Of a DNA stretch of 64,000 nt, positions 40,719-51,113 are shown piece by piece. Both the position numbers and the translations under genes were made by a program. The notes under the pieces are model-generated. The model was given only the letters and a program-made list of their open reading frames with translations, was not told the DNA's origin and searched no databases. Origin of the DNA: Jiangella alba (GTDB lineage: Bacteria > Actinomycetota > Actinomycetes > Jiangellales > Jiangellaceae); the NCBI RefSeq assembly GCF_900106035.1, contig NZ_FNUC01000004.1, positions 1,984,001 to 2,048,000 of the forward strand, written 5' to 3'. Every line of letters begins with the position of its first letter. Positions within the stretch are counted from its first letter, which is position 1.

Positions 40719-41486
40719 ATGAAGTCGCTGAGCCGCGCCCTCGAAGTCCTGACCGAGCTGAGCCGGCACGGCCACCCGCGCACGCTGACCGACATCACCA
40801 ACGCCGTCGGGCTGCACAAGAGCACCGTCCACCGGATGCTCGCGACCTTCGTCGAGTTCGGCCTGGTCCGCCGCGACGAGGCCAACCGGTACGTCGTCGG
40901 CCTGGGCGCGCTCGACCTCGCGCGGGCCGCCCGCGGCGACGCCGGGCCCGACTCCGTCGTCCACCCGGCGCTGAGCGCGCTGCACGAGAGCACCGGCCAG
41001 GCGGTCAGCTACGGCCGGCCCCGCGGCGGGCACCTGGTGCGGACGGCGACCGCCGGCCAGCCCGCGGCCGACCCCGGGGCGCCGCTGCCGATGCACGCGA
41101 CGGCGCTGGGCAAGGCCTACCTCGCGCACCGCCCGCGGGTCGAGGTCGACCGGTTCGTGGCGCGGGCGCCGTTCCCGCGGCTCACCGCCTGCACCGTCAC
41201 CGACGCGTACGGCCTGCTCAGGTCCCTGGCCCGGGCGCGGACCTGCGGCTACGCCGTCGAGGATCGCGAGTACGCCGAGACCGGCCGGGCCGTCGCGGCC
41301 CCGGTGCTCGACCACGACGGGCTGGCGGTGGCCGCCGTCGCCGTCCGGGTCCCGTCGCGGGTCCGGCACCCGGCCGAGCTGCGCGGCCTGGCCGCCGCCG
41401 TCACGGCGTGCGCCGACCGTATCGGCGCCGGCCTGCTGGACGAGGCGCCCCCGATGACCGTCCTGGCGCACGCGCAGGGCGCCTGA
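40719..41486 (+). CDS. IclR-family regulator
   Basis: 255 residues. HTH TLTDITNAVGLHKSTVHRMLATFVEFGLVRRD at about 22-55, then the GAF-like effector domain (HESTGQAVSYGRPRGGHLVRTAT, MHATALGKAYLAH, CTVTDAYGLLRSLARARTCGYAVEDREY). First gene of the transporter operon: its TGA shares an A with the ATG of the permease gene (TGATG). It probably controls the transporter, in addition to the LacI-type operators upstream. Confidence 0.85.
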   Translation: MKSLSRALEVLTELSRHGHPRTLTDITNAVGLHKSTVHRMLATFVEFGLVRRDEANRYVVGLGALDLARAARGDAGPDSVVHPALSALHESTGQAVSYGRPRGGHLVRTATAGQPAADPGAPLPMHATALGKAYLAHRPRVEVDRFVARAPFPRLTACTVTDAYGLLRSLARARTCGYAVEDREYAETGRAVAAPVLDHDGLAVAAVAVRVPSRVRHPAELRGLAAAVTACADRIGAGLLDEAPPMTVLAHAQGA

Positions 41487-42409
41487 TGCCGGCCTACCTC
41501 GCACGCCGGCTGCTGTTCTCCGTCTTCGTGTTGTGGGGTGCTGTCTCGGTCATCTTCGTGGTGCTGCGGCTGGTGCCCGGCGACCCCGCGACCGTGCTGC
41601 TCGGGCCCGACGCGACCGCCGACCAGATCGCCCAGCTGCGCGACCGGATGGGCCTGGACGAGTCACTGATCGTCCAGTACGGCAGCTACCTGCGCGATGT
41701 CGTCAGGCTGGACTTCGGCGACTCGTTCCGGATGAACGTCGACGCCATGGACCTCGTGCTGTCGCGGCTGCCGAACACCGCCGAGCTGGCGATCGCCGCG
41801 CTCACGCTGTCGGTGCTCATCGGCTTCCCGCTCGGCGTCCTCGCGGCGCTGCGCGCGAACACGCTGACCGACCGCGTCATCTCGGTGCTGTCGCTGGTGG
41901 GGCAGTCGACGCCGGCGTTCTGGGTCGGCATCGTCTTCATCCTGGTGTTCGCCCGGACGCTGGACGTGCTGCCCAGCGGCGGCACCGGCGGCTGGCAGCA
42001 CCTGGTGCTCCCGGCGGTCACGCTGGCGCTGCCGTTCCTGGCCATCCTGGTCCGGCTGACCCGCAGCGGGCTGCTCGAGGTCATCCACGAGGGCTACGTG
42101 CAGACGGCGCGCGCGAAGGGCCTGCGCGAGACCGTGGTGATCTTCCCGCACGCCGCCCGCAACGCGCTGATCCCGGTGGTGACCGTGGTCGGCCTGCAGT
42201 TCGGCCAGCTGCTCGGCGGCACCGTCATCGTCGAGACGGTGTTCGCCTGGCCCGGCGTCGGGCGGCTGCTGGTCGACGCCATCTCGCACCGCGACTACGG
42301 CGTCGTCCAGGCCGCGGTGCTGTTCATCGCCGCGGTGTTCGTGCTGGTCAACCTGTTCGTCGACGTCCTGTACGGCTACCTCGACCCCCGCGTGCGATTG
42401 GCCGGGTGA
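41486..42409 (+). CDS. ABC permease, DppB-like
   Basis: 307 residues. N-terminal helix ARRLLFSVFVLWGAVSVIFVVLRL followed by PGDPATVLLGPDAT, typical DppB/OppB; about six helices; EAA loop LEVIHEGYVQTARAKGLRE. Imports a family-5-type substrate with DppC, DppD, DppF and a lipoprotein such as that at 36017. ATG overlaps the IclR stop by one base. Confidence 0.88.
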   Translation: MPAYLARRLLFSVFVLWGAVSVIFVVLRLVPGDPATVLLGPDATADQIAQLRDRMGLDESLIVQYGSYLRDVVRLDFGDSFRMNVDAMDLVLSRLPNTAELAIAALTLSVLIGFPLGVLAALRANTLTDRVISVLSLVGQSTPAFWVGIVFILVFARTLDVLPSGGTGGWQHLVLPAVTLALPFLAILVRLTRSGLLEVIHEGYVQTARAKGLRETVVIFPHAARNALIPVVTVVGLQFGQLLGGTVIVETVFAWPGVGRLLVDAISHRDYGVVQAAVLFIAAVFVLVNLFVDVLYGYLDPRVRLAG

Positions 42410-42412
42410 CCC

Positions 42413-43318
42413 ATGACCGACACACTGACCGACCTCGGCACCCCGGCGGCCGCCCCCGTCCCCGAACCGGCCGCCCGCTCCCGGCGCAAGCCCGGTTCGG
42501 GGCGCATCCGGTTCGCGAGCGCCGTCATCGCCCTCTACGTGCTCGCGGCGGTGTTCGGGCCGTGGCTGGTCGGCTACGACCCGGTCGCGACGAGCACCGG
42601 CGACCGGCTGCTGCCGCCGGGCTCGCGCACCGAGGACGGCTCGCTGGCGATCTTCGGCACCGACCAGGTGGGCCAGGACCTGCTCGCGCAGGTGTTCCAG
42701 GGCGCGCGCATCTCCATCGCGGTCGGCGTCGCGACGCTGCTGCTGGCCGGGCTGATCGGCGTCACCGTCGGCGTCGTGGCCGGGTGGTACGGACGGTGGC
42801 TGGACGGCGCGCTGATGCGGCTGGCCGACGTCCAGCTGACGTTCCCGTCCATCCTGCTGGCGATCTTCATCGCCGCGCTGCTCGGGCCGAGCGTGGTGAA
42901 CGTCGTCATCGTCCTGGCCATCTCGAACTGGGTGACGTTCGCGCGGGTGGCCCGCAGCCAGGTGCTGGTCACGAAGAACCGCGACTTCGTCGACGCGACC
43001 CGGACGCTGGGCGCGCGGTCGTGGCACCTGGTGCGGCACTGCGTGCTGCCGGCCTGCGCGGCGCCGGTGCTGGTGGTCGCGACGGTGGAGATCGGGCACG
43101 TCATCCTGGCCGAGGCGTCGCTGAGCTTCCTCGGCCTCGGCACCCCGTCGAGCTCGCCCAGCTGGGGCGTCACCATCGCGAACGGGCGCAACTACCTGGG
43201 CGACGCGTGGTGGATCTCGACCATCCCCGGTATCTGCCTGGCGCTGCTGGTCGTGTCGTTCGGCCTGCTCGGCGACGCGCTGCGGGACCGGTTCGACCCG
43301 AAGCTGAAGAACCTGTGA
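42413..43318 (+). CDS. ABC permease, DppC-like
   Basis: 301 residues. Cytoplasmic Pro/Ala-rich N-terminus, TM1 FASAVIALYVLAAVFGPWLV, periplasmic loop, then five helices with EAA loop SQVLVTKNRDFVDATRTLGA. C-terminal AEASLSFLGLGTPSSSPSWG is the DppC/OppC signature. Follows dppB-like gene by 3 bp. Confidence 0.88.
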   Translation: MTDTLTDLGTPAAAPVPEPAARSRRKPGSGRIRFASAVIALYVLAAVFGPWLVGYDPVATSTGDRLLPPGSRTEDGSLAIFGTDQVGQDLLAQVFQGARISIAVGVATLLLAGLIGVTVGVVAGWYGRWLDGALMRLADVQLTFPSILLAIFIAALLGPSVVNVVIVLAISNWVTFARVARSQVLVTKNRDFVDATRTLGARSWHLVRHCVLPACAAPVLVVATVEIGHVILAEASLSFLGLGTPSSSPSWGVTIANGRNYLGDAWWISTIPGICLALLVVSFGLLGDALRDRFDPKLKNL

Positions 43319-43325
43319 GGCGGCC

Positions 43326-44336
43326 GTGACGGAGAGTCCACTGCTCAGTGTGCGCGACCTGTCCGTGCGCTTCCGCACCGGCGGCGGCCTGGTCCGCGCC
43401 GTCGACGGGGTGTCGTTCGACGTGCGCCGGGGCGAGACGCTGGCCGTCCTCGGCGAGTCCGGCAGCGGCAAGAGCGTCACCGCCCAGGCCGTCATGGGGA
43501 TCCTGCCCAAGCCGGCCGGCGAGATCGCCGGCGGCAGCATCGTCTACGACGGACGCGACCTGCTGACCGAGGACCCGAACCGGGTGCGGCGGCTGCGCGG
43601 CGACGAGATCGCGATGGTCTTCCAGGACCCGCTCAGCTCGCTCAACCCGGTGTTCCGGGTCGGCTGGCAGATCGGCGAGATGTTCCGGCGGCACCGCGGC
43701 GCCTCGCGCCGGGCCGCGCGGGCCGCCGCCGTCGAGCTGATGGAGCGGGTCGGCATCCCGGCCGCCGGGCGGCGGGTGGACGACTTCCCGCACCAGTTCT
43801 CCGGCGGCATGCGGCAGCGGATCATGATCGCGATGGCGCTGGCGCTGCGGCCCCGGCTGCTCATCGCCGACGAGCCGACGACGGCGCTCGACGTCACCGT
43901 CCAGGCGCAGATCATGCGGCTGCTGGCGGACCTGCGCCGCGAAGAGGGCATGGCCCTGGTGCTGATCACGCACGACCTCGGCGTGGTCGCCGACGTCGCC
44001 GACCGGGCGCTGCTGATGTACGCGGGGCGGGCGGTCGAGACCGGCGGCATCCGCGAGGTCTACGACCACGCCGCCCACCCCTACACCCGCGGCCTGATGG
44101 CGTCGATACCGGACCTCGACGGGCCGCGGGAACGGCTGACGCCGGTGCGTGGCGCGCCGCCGAACCTGCTGGCGCTGCCGTCCGGCTGCTCCTTCCATCC
44201 ACGCTGCCCGCACGCCACCGACCGGTGCCGCGCCGACGACCCCGCCCTGCGCGCCGTCGACGGACGGCCGGCCGAGCACCGGGCCGCGTGCCACCACGCC
44301 GAGGAGGTGGTGTCCGGTGAGCGCGAACGGGTCTGA
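43326..44336 (+). CDS. ABC ATPase, DppD-like
   Basis: 336 residues from GTG 43326. Walker A GESGSGKS at 43-50, Q-loop [11 protein letters not shown], signature FSGGMRQR, Walker [14 protein letters not shown]-loop ITHDLG, and the C-terminal oligopeptide-type segment with FHPRCPHAT (Cys-rich, possible iron-sulfur-type motif seen in DppD/OppD). Energises the importer. Stop 20 bp inside the next gene. Confidence 0.9.
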   Translation: MTESPLLSVRDLSVRFRTGGGLVRAVDGVSFDVRRGETLAVLGESGSGKSVTAQAVMGILPKPAGEIAGGSIVYDGRDLLTEDPNRVRRLRGDEIAMVFQDPLSSLNPVFRVGWQIGEMFRRHRGASRRAARAAAVELMERVGIPAAGRRVDDFPHQFSGGMRQRIMIAMALALRPRLLIADEPTTALDVTVQAQIMRLLADLRREEGMALVLITHDLGVVADVADRALLMYAGRAVETGGIREVYDHAAHPYTRGLMASIPDLDGPRERLTPVRGAPPNLLALPSGCSFHPRCPHATDRCRADDPALRAVDGRPAEHRAACHHAEEVVSGERERV

Positions 44337-45324
44337 GCCGCTGCTGTCGGTGCGCGACCTGCACACGACGTTCCCGCTGCGCTCGGCGCTGCTGCGCCGC
44401 GTGACCGGCCACGTCCAGGCCGTCGCCGGCGTCTCGTTCGACCTGCGCCGCGGCGAGACGCTCGGCCTGGTCGGTGAGTCGGGCTCGGGCAAGTCGACGC
44501 TGGCCCGGACGGTGATCGGGCTGGAGCGGGCCGCGTCGGGCACCGTCACCTTCGACGGCCGCGACCTCACGGCCGCGTCGCCGGCCGAGCTGCGGACCGC
44601 CCGCCGCGACGTCCAGATGATCTTCCAGGACCCGTACTCGTCGCTGAACCCGCGCCGCACCGCCGGCCAGATCGTCGCCGAGGCCTGGGAGATCCACCCC
44701 GGCGTCGTGCCCCGCGCCCGCTGGCGCGACGAGGTGCGCGACCTGCTCGCCCGGGTCGGCCTCGACCCGAGCCACGCCGACCGCTACCCGCACCAGTTCT
44801 CCGGCGGCCAGCGGCAGCGCCTCGGCATCGCCCGCGCGCTGGCGCTGCGGCCCAAGCTGGTGATCTGCGACGAGGCGGTGTCGGCCCTGGACGTGTCGAT
44901 CCAGGCGCAGGTCCTCAACCTGCTCGCCGACCTGCAGGCCGACCTCGGCCTCACCTACCTCTTCATCGCCCACGACCTCTCCGTCGTCCGTCACGTCTCG
45001 GACCGCGTCGCCGTCATGTACGCGGGCCGGGTGGTCGAGCTGGCCGAGCAGGAGGAGATCTTCCGGCGGCCCACCCACCCCTACACCCAGGCGCTGCTCT
45101 CCGCGGTCCCGGTGCCGCGACCCTGGAGCCAGCCGCCGCGCGAACGCATCCTGCTCACCGGCGACGTCCCCTCGCCGGCCGACCCGCCGTCCGGGTGCCG
45201 GTTCCGGACCCGCTGCTGGAAGGCCCGCGACGAGTGCGCCGAGGTCGAGCCCGCCCTCGAGCCCCGGCTCGGCCTGCACCCGAGCGCCTGCCATTTCGCC
45301 GAGCTACCGGCCGCCCACGGGTAG
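44317..45324 (+). CDS. ABC ATPase, DppF-like
   Basis: 335 residues from GTG 44317, with GAGGAGG at 44301-44307. Walker [11 protein letters not shown]-loop [11 protein letters not shown], signature FSGGQRQR, Walker [22 protein letters not shown]-terminal [14 protein letters not shown]. Last gene of the importer operon. Overlaps the end of the convergent yhfW-like gene by 21 bp. Confidence 0.9.
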   Translation: MSANGSEPLLSVRDLHTTFPLRSALLRRVTGHVQAVAGVSFDLRRGETLGLVGESGSGKSTLARTVIGLERAASGTVTFDGRDLTAASPAELRTARRDVQMIFQDPYSSLNPRRTAGQIVAEAWEIHPGVVPRARWRDEVRDLLARVGLDPSHADRYPHQFSGGQRQRLGIARALALRPKLVICDEAVSALDVSIQAQVLNLLADLQADLGLTYLFIAHDLSVVRHVSDRVAVMYAGRVVELAEQEEIFRRPTHPYTQALLSAVPVPRPWSQPPRERILLTGDVPSPADPPSGCRFRTRCWKARDECAEVEPALEPRLGLHPSACHFAELPAAHG

Positions 45325-46545
45325 GTCCTGCGCGGCGGCGACGCCGACGGCGGTGGAGCCGGCGGGGAGCCCGAGCCACCGCGCGGCCGTCGCGCCGATG
45401 TCGGCGAGGGAGGCGAGGTCGCGGCCGCGGTGCGTCGAGGGTGCGCCGCCCGTTCCGGCCAGCACCGGCACCCACTCGCGGGTGTGGAAGGGATGCCCGA
45501 TCGTGGGGTCGTTGCCGTGGTCGCCGGTGACGATCAGCAGGTCGCGCGGGCCGAGCCGGCCGGCGATGCGGGGGAGGGCGCGGTCGGCCGCCTCCAGCTG
45601 ATCGGCGAAGGCGGCCGCGTCCTGGGAGTGCCCGGCGAGGTCGGTCCGCTGCACGTTCGCCACGACCAGCCCGTGCCCGGCGGCGGCCGCGACGTCGGCG
45701 AGGATCGCGGCGGTGTCGACGCCCGGACGGCGGTCGACGGGCACGTCGGTCACCAGGAGGTCGGCGGCCTTGCCGATCAGGACGACGTCGTGGCCGGCCC
45801 GCGCGGCGGCCTCGTGCAGCTGCCGGGCGTGGTCGACCGGCGCGCCCAGGTGCCGCACCCGCAGCCCGCCGTTGCGGTAGAACCCGCTGGCCGGGGTGTC
45901 CAGCCCCACAGTGCCGCCGGGACCGGGGCGGACGGCGTCGGCCAGCGGCCGGTCGGAGCGCCCGCCGACGGCGATGACCCGGGCCACGGGTGCCGCCGCG
46001 CGCACCACCTGCGCGATGGCCAGGATGGCGGCGAAGTCGAGGTCGTCCAGCCGGGCGGAGACGTTCCAGTTCAGGCCGGGGTCGGCCTCGAGGTTGTCGT
46101 GGACGAGCGCGGCGTCGTCGACCACCAGGACGGGGCGGTCGTCCAGCGTCCGCACCCGGTGCCCGCGGGCCCGCAGTGCCGCCGTCACCTCGTCGATCCG
46201 CTCGGCCAGGCGGCACAGCACGACGTGCGACATGTCGGCGCCCATGAGGGTCTGGTGGCCGGCGAAGGAGTCGGCGCCGGGGTAGCCGAGCCCGGCCCGG
46301 GTGCCGGTCGCGTGCAGCAGCGGGACCGGCTCGGCGAGCAGGTCGCGCAGGTCCGGGCGGAGCGCCGCCAGCCCCAGCCCGGCCAGGTGCGGCACCCGCA
46401 GCGGCCGGCCGCGCTCGCGCACCGACCACGCGGCGACGGCGCCGACGGTGTCGGCCGCCGTGTCCGACGCCCGGACGGCGGCGGCGTCGGGCAGCGCGCC
46501 CACGCCGAAGCCGTCGAGGACGAGGACGGTCGCCGACGGGCTCAC
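45304..46545 (-). CDS. yhfW: YhfW-like alkaline-phosphatase-superfamily protein (phosphopentomutase-like)
   Basis: 413 residues from GTG at 46545, in a GTGA overlap with yhfX. Metal residues: [14 protein letters not shown] (Asp near 11), [17 protein letters not shown] (Thr nucleophile region, as in phosphopentomutase), and [20 protein letters not shown] (Asp/His ligands). It resembles DeoB, but the neighbours identify it as YhfW, whose substrate is unknown. Acts presumably on a sugar-phosphate-like or phospho-amino compound made by the operon. Last gene of the eight-gene unit. Confidence 0.8.
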   Translation of the reverse strand: MSPSATVLVLDGFGVGALPDAAAVRASDTAADTVGAVAAWSVRERGRPLRVPHLAGLGLAALRPDLRDLLAEPVPLLHATGTRAGLGYPGADSFAGHQTLMGADMSHVVLCRLAERIDEVTAALRARGHRVRTLDDRPVLVVDDAALVHDNLEADPGLNWNVSARLDDLDFAAILAIAQVVRAAAPVARVIAVGGRSDRPLADAVRPGPGGTVGLDTPASGFYRNGGLRVRHLGAPVDHARQLHEAAARAGHDVVLIGKAADLLVTDVPVDRRPGVDTAAILADVAAAAGHGLVVANVQRTDLAGHSQDAAAFADQLEAADRALPRIAGRLGPRDLLIVTGDHGNDPTIGHPFHTREWVPVLAGTGGAPSTHRGRDLASLADIGATAARWLGLPAGSTAVGVAAAQDLPVGGR

Positions 46546-47705
46546 GCGACCCGGCTTCCCAGCGCGTCGAACACGCCCTCCACGCGCGGCCGTCCGGCCT
46601 CGATCCCGGCGACGACGGCGACGCGGGAGCGGGTCACGAAGATCTGCGTGCGGAACGCCATGACGGCGGTGTCGCCGACCCGCGCGCCGTCGCCGTCGCC
46701 GGTCCAGTCGAACCGGCGGTAGTAGTCGATGCTGCCCGCCGGGGTGTCCCGCAGCGCCGCCCTGCGCACCCCGCCGCCGGTGGCGACGAGCAGGTCGCGG
46801 GCCCGGCCGCGGCTGTAGAAGCCGCCGCCGAAGACGCTCGGCGCGGAGCCGAGCTGGGCGATCTCGGAGACGTACACCAGCGCCGGCCGCTCGGTCAGAC
46901 CGGCGTCGACGGCGTGCTCGGGCGTCGTGCCGGTGAGCGCGTGACCCGGCTCGGCGGCCGTGCCGCCGAGCCGCGCGATCTGCGGGATCGTGCTGACGCT
47001 GGTGTGGCTGGGCAGCGACAGCACGGGGTCGAGGGCGGCCGCGCGCATCGTCGCGGCGGCGGCGAGCACGCGGTCGAGGGTGCCGGTGGGTCGCGGCCGC
47101 CCGGCCTCGGCGTCGAAGCTCAGGCACGGGAAGCCGGTCGCTCCGGCGACGCGGACGCCGTCGAGCCGGGCGGCGCGCTCGAGCACCCCGGCGAGGTCGC
47201 CGGGCTCGAAGCCGCCGTCCTGGCCGGGGAACGTCGACTCCGCCGCGCCGCGGATCTTCAGCAGCACCGGCTGCACCCGGCCGAGGTCGTGCGCGGCCGC
47301 CGCGACGGCCGTCAGGTTCTGCTCGTCCGCCGCCGTCACGTACGCCGGCCGCTCGGCGAGCAGACCCGGCAGCCGGCGCACCGGCACCTGGACGAGATGG
47401 CCGAGGTTGCCCAGCCGGGCGCCGGCGCCGAGCAGCGCGGCGGCCTCGCGGTGGTCGATCGCCGCGGCCAGCGGCAGGTGCCGCGCGACGGTGGCGGTGA
47501 CCAGTGGGTTGCGGCCGTACTGCTTGGCGACGAACCACAGCTCGACGCCGTGCCGCGCGGCGCTCGCCGCCAGCGCGGCCGCGTTGTGGTCCACGGCGTC
47601 GAGATCGATCACGTACGTGTCCGGCTCGACGGCGCCGGAGCGGTGCAGGTCGATCGCGGCCTGGACGAGCGCGGGATTGCGCCGCTCGGTCATCGCCAGG
47701 AACAT
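46542..47705 (-). CDS. yhfX: YhfX-like PLP enzyme (alanine racemase N-terminal fold)
   Basis: 387 residues. The PLP lysine is in WFVAKQYGRNP (Lys61) at the end of the first barrel strand; further blocks are AAIDHREAAALLGAGA, SLPSHTSVSTIPQIARLGGT and EPGHALTGTTPEHA. It is a fold-III PLP enzyme related to alanine racemases and D-amino-acid lyases; the reaction is unknown. Start ATG shares a base with the yhfS stop (TGATG). Confidence 0.82.
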   Translation of the reverse strand: MFLAMTERRNPALVQAAIDLHRSGAVEPDTYVIDLDAVDHNAAALAASAARHGVELWFVAKQYGRNPLVTATVARHLPLAAAIDHREAAALLGAGARLGNLGHLVQVPVRRLPGLLAERPAYVTAADEQNLTAVAAAAHDLGRVQPVLLKIRGAAESTFPGQDGGFEPGDLAGVLERAARLDGVRVAGATGFPCLSFDAEAGRPRPTGTLDRVLAAAATMRAAALDPVLSLPSHTSVSTIPQIARLGGTAAEPGHALTGTTPEHAVDAGLTERPALVYVSEIAQLGSAPSVFGGGFYSRGRARDLLVATGGGVRRAALRDTPAGSIDYYRRFDWTGDGDGARVGDTAVMAFRTQIFVTRSRVAVVAGIEAGRPRVEGVFDALGSRVA

Positions 47706-48814
47706 CAACGATCCCCTTCGGCCAGCGCCGAGGCCAGGATCCGGGCGGTCAGCTCGGCGCCGGCACGCATCGGGTTCACCCGGACCGCCCAGTCCGCCAG
47801 CTCCGGCTGCGCGGCCAGCGTCGACGACGACAGCCGGTACACCAGCGGGGTGATCTCGTGCCGCGAGTTGGAGCCGACGGGGAACGGCGCCGCGCCGTGC
47901 CGCGCGGCCCACGCCGGCACCCGCGCCGCCACGGGCCGCTCCAGCAGCGCGATGACGCACAGGTCCTGCGCGTTCGCCAGCCGGACGTCCACGACACCCG
48001 GCACCTCGCCGTCCGCCAGCCGGCCGGCCAGCTCCGTCACCGCACGCGACTGCGCGGCCCAGTTCAGCGGGACCATCACCAGTGCCTGCAACGCGGCCAG
48101 CGCCTGGCCGCCCTGCACCTGGCCGCCGCCGGAGTAGTTGGCCGCGCGCGCCCGGCCGACCAGCTCGCCGTCGCCGACGACCACGCCGACGCCCTCCGGC
48201 CCGTGCAGCTTGAACAACGAGAACGCCGAGACGGTGGCGCCGTGCTGGACGCCGATGCCCGGGGTCCGGAACACCGCGTAGTTGTCGTCGACGACGACGT
48301 CGCGCCCGGCCGCGGCCGCCCGCGCGATGACGTCGGCCGGCTGATGCCGGTCGGCCAGCCGCTGGCGCGAGTGCTGCACGTACACCCAGCGGGCCGGGTC
48401 GCCGGCGAGGGCGGTGTCGAGCGCGGCGTCGTCGTCGAAGTCGACCCGGGCGACGTCGGCCAGGCCGTCGCGGAACGTCGTCGCCGTCGTCGAGTAGTCG
48501 GGGGCGTCGTGGGCGATGAGGCGCCGCTCTCCCTGCGACCACGGACCGGCCGACAGCGCGGCGCGGATGGCGCCGGTGCCCGCGCCCTGCACCAGGCAGG
48601 CGTCGTCGGCGCCGAACGCCTCGGCCAGCACCGCCTCCGCCCGGGCGGTGGTGTCGGGCCGGCCGAGTCCGGGCACGACGCCGATGTCGGAGCGGAACAG
48701 CGCACCGTCGGTGAAGTGCGTCGCGATCGCGCTGACCAGGCGCTGCTGCGCGGCTACGGCGTCGTCGGCGGTCGCGATGGGCAGCGGGGTGGTCTCGGGC
48801 AGCGAGGGACTCAT
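47705..48814 (-). CDS. yhfS: YhfS-like fold-I PLP enzyme
   Basis: 369 residues. PLP-binding GAGTGAIRAAL near 88, Asp/His pair VVVDDNYAVFRTPG, and the Schiff-base Lys in SLFKLHGPEGVGVVVGD; a C-terminal small domain follows. Resembles aminotransferases of the Cys/Met-metabolism and class V groups. The reaction is not known in any organism to my knowledge. Overlaps php by ATGA. Confidence 0.82.
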   Translation of the reverse strand: MSPSLPETTPLPIATADDAVAAQQRLVSAIATHFTDGALFRSDIGVVPGLGRPDTTARAEAVLAEAFGADDACLVQGAGTGAIRAALSAGPWSQGERRLIAHDAPDYSTTATTFRDGLADVARVDFDDDAALDTALAGDPARWVYVQHSRQRLADRHQPADVIARAAAAGRDVVVDDNYAVFRTPGIGVQHGATVSAFSLFKLHGPEGVGVVVGDGELVGRARAANYSGGGQVQGGQALAALQALVMVPLNWAAQSRAVTELAGRLADGEVPGVVDVRLANAQDLCVIALLERPVAARVPAWAARHGAAPFPVGSNSRHEITPLVYRLSSSTLAAQPELADWAVRVNPMRAGAELTARILASALAEGDR

Positions 48815-49722
48815 GGGCGCTCCGTTCCGTCCAGCCAGCGCAGGGCGTTCTCCCGGTAGAGCAGGTCGAGCGTGGGCGGGTCGACGCCGCGGGCCGCGAG
48901 CTCGGCGCGGAACGGGCCCAGCACGTGCCCGAAGCCCGGCCCGCCGCGGCTGGTCAGGTAGCCGTCGCGGGAGATGTCGTTGCTCAGCAGCAGGTGCCGC
49001 GCGTGGCCGGACTCCAGCAGCGCGAGCAGCAGCTCGATGCGCTTCTCGTCGGGCTGGTACGACGCCTTGCCGACGGTGTCGAAGGCGACGTACGCACCGG
49101 CGGCGGCGATGGCGCGGTGCTGGCCGGTGTCGTCGATGAGGTCCTGGTGGCCGATGCAGCAGCGGCGCGGCGGCAACCCCGCGCCGGTGAGGAGGTCGAG
49201 CTGCTCCAGCCCGCCGCGCCCGAGGTGGGCGTGGGTGGCGACGGACAGGCCGGTGGCCAGCGCGGCCCCGGCGGACGCCAGCAGGCCGACCCGCTCGGCC
49301 GGACTGGCCTGCTCGCCGCTGCTGCCGATCTCGCCGATCACGCCGGGCCGGATGCCGGTGCGGATGTCGTCCACCAGCAGTGCGGTGGCGTGCTCGACGG
49401 AGTCGCCGGGCTCGCCGTCGGGGTGGAACCGCTCGTAGTACCAGCCGGTCGCGAGCACGACCTCGACGCCGGCCCGCTCGGCGATGGCGCGGGCCCGGGC
49501 CGGGTCGCCGCCCATGCCGCGACCGGTGAGATCGACGACGAGGCCGAGGCCATGCTGCGCCCGGGCGGCGGCCAGCTCGGCCGCCACCGCGGCGTCGTCG
49601 TTGACCAACGCCGCCGGGTCGCCCTGACGGGTGAGGTCGACGACCAGATGCTCGTGCGCGAGGACCGTGCCGGGCACGTCCGCCGGAGCGAGTACCCGGC
49701 CGCTCGCCGTCCGGATCGGCAT
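48811..49722 (-). CDS. php: Phosphotriesterase-homology protein (Php-like)
   Basis: 303 residues from ATG at 49722. TIM-barrel metal ligands: LAHEHLVVD (His23, His25), GEIGSSG (Glu131, replacing the carboxylated Lys), ATHAHLG (His164), IGHQDL (His192), LLSNDISRDGY (Asp249). Probably hydrolyses a lactone or ester intermediate rather than organophosphates. Shares the A of TGATG with yhfT. Confidence 0.85.
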   Translation of the reverse strand: MPIRTASGRVLAPADVPGTVLAHEHLVVDLTRQGDPAALVNDDAAVAAELAAARAQHGLGLVVDLTGRGMGGDPARARAIAERAGVEVVLATGWYYERFHPDGEPGDSVEHATALLVDDIRTGIRPGVIGEIGSSGEQASPAERVGLLASAGAALATGLSVATHAHLGRGGLEQLDLLTGAGLPPRRCCIGHQDLIDDTGQHRAIAAAGAYVAFDTVGKASYQPDEKRIELLLALLESGHARHLLLSNDISRDGYLTSRGGPGFGHVLGPFRAELAARGVDPPTLDLLYRENALRWLDGTERP

Positions 49723-51113
49723 CAGCCCGCCACCGGCTGGACGAGGTCGACCAGGTGCAGCAGGTTGAGCACGATGCCGCCGACGATGACCGCCGCGGGT
49801 CCCGCCGCCATGCGCACGACCGGCCGTCCCATCGACTCGTTGAGCAGGTACAGCCCGCCGACCAGCGCGATGCCCAGGCCGCCGCCCATCGCCAGGCCCG
49901 CCATCAGCGAGCCGACCAGGATCGCCAGCGACAGCGTCTCGGTGATCGCGTGCCTGATGTGATCGGCCGACTCGCGCACACTCGGCCAGTGCTGCAGCCA
50001 CCGTCCGACGGCGCTGAGCAGCAGCACCTCCAGGGACATCACCAGCGCGCCGAGCACGAACGCGACCGCGAGCGCCAGCGGCCAGGCGTCGATGAAGACG
50101 TGCGACAGGTAGCCGATCGGGTAGACGAAGGTGAACCCGGCCATCGCGTACGCGCCCGACGCGAGCGCCGTCGTCGCGATCAGCGGCACGAAGCCGAAGG
50201 CGCGCAGGAAGTCGACCTGCGCGGCCTCGCCGTAGGTGCCGTCGGCGACGAGGAAGCTGGTGGCCTCGCCGCCACCGAAGATGCCGCTGGCCGCCAGCGC
50301 CGCGACCATGCCGCCGAGGACGCCCAGCGGGATCACGTTCCGGCGCAGCCGCTCCGCGTTGGGCCCGAACAGCTGGTCGGACGCCGCCGCGGTGGCCGCC
50401 TGCTGCTCGGCGTGTGCCACGCGGTCCGCCTCGGACCCGCCGGCCAGCACCAGCTGCTCGGCCCGCCGGGTGGACCGGTCCTGGGTGAGTGCGAACCCGA
50501 GCAGCATGACGACGCCGGTCGCCATGGCCAGCGACCCGGGGAACAGGTCCGGCCAGACGTTCATCGACAGCAGCACGACCGCGACCTCGGCGCCGAAGGT
50601 GATCAGGCCCTTCGCCCGGCCGAACTGGCGGGTGATCGCCAGCACCGGGAACAGCGTGAACAGCCACAGGATCGGGGTGGAGATCTGCTGCAGGGCCGTG
50701 ACGAAGTCGATCGGCAGCGACGTGGCCGCGTTGTTGGCGGCGTTGAGGCCGAAGACGCAGACCGCGCCCCAGGCGGCGCCGCCGGTGGCCGCGAGCCAGC
50801 GCCACGGCGCGATCAGGCCGATGATCTCGACCGGCAGGAACACCAGCCACGGGTTGAGCACGCCGGTCGACAGCGCCATCGGCGCACCGAGGCCGAAGAT
50901 GAACCCGGCCGACAGCCCCGTCACGATGGTCGCGGTGGCCAGCCGGGTGGACCGGCCCTGGATGTAGTCGAGCAGGAACGGCCGGGCGCCGTCGTTGAAG
51001 ACCGCGAGCGCGGCGTTCGCGATCAGGGCCGCGAACGCGCACAGCACGATGACCAGCACGCCCTGCCAGGCGTCGAACGAGACCGAGACGGTGTCGGTGG
51101 CGGCGAGGATCAT
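49722..51113 (-). CDS. yhfT: YhfT-like membrane transporter
   Basis: 463 residues with about 11-12 hydrophobic helices; conserved-looking polar spots in GAPMALSTGVLNPWLVFLPVE, LNAANNAATSLPIDF and FGGGEATSFLVADGTYG. It is the operon's transporter, probably for the compound processed by the PLP enzymes. Overlaps yhfU by ATGA (51110-51113). Confidence 0.8.
   Translation of the reverse strand: MILAATDTVSVSFDAWQGVLVIVLCAFAALIANAALAVFNDGARPFLLDYIQGRSTRLATATIVTGLSAGFIFGLGAPMALSTGVLNPWLVFLPVEIIGLIAPWRWLAATGGAAWGAVCVFGLNAANNAATSLPIDFVTALQQISTPILWLFTLFPVLAITRQFGRAKGLITFGAEVAVVLLSMNVWPDLFPGSLAMATGVVMLLGFALTQDRSTRRAEQLVLAGGSEADRVAHAEQQAATAAASDQLFGPNAERLRRNVIPLGVLGGMVAALAASGIFGGGEATSFLVADGTYGEAAQVDFLRAFGFVPLIATTALASGAYAMAGFTFVYPIGYLSHVFIDAWPLALAVAFVLGALVMSLEVLLLSAVGRWLQHWPSVRESADHIRHAITETLSLAILVGSLMAGLAMGGGLGIALVGGLYLLNESMGRPVVRMAAGPAAVIVGGIVLNLLHLVDLVQPVAG

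Noticed and set aside
45304-46545. Calling this gene deoB (true phosphopentomutase)
   Set aside because: The superfamily motifs fit, but the neighbours are those of yhfW and no nucleoside-phosphorylase or deaminase genes are nearby.
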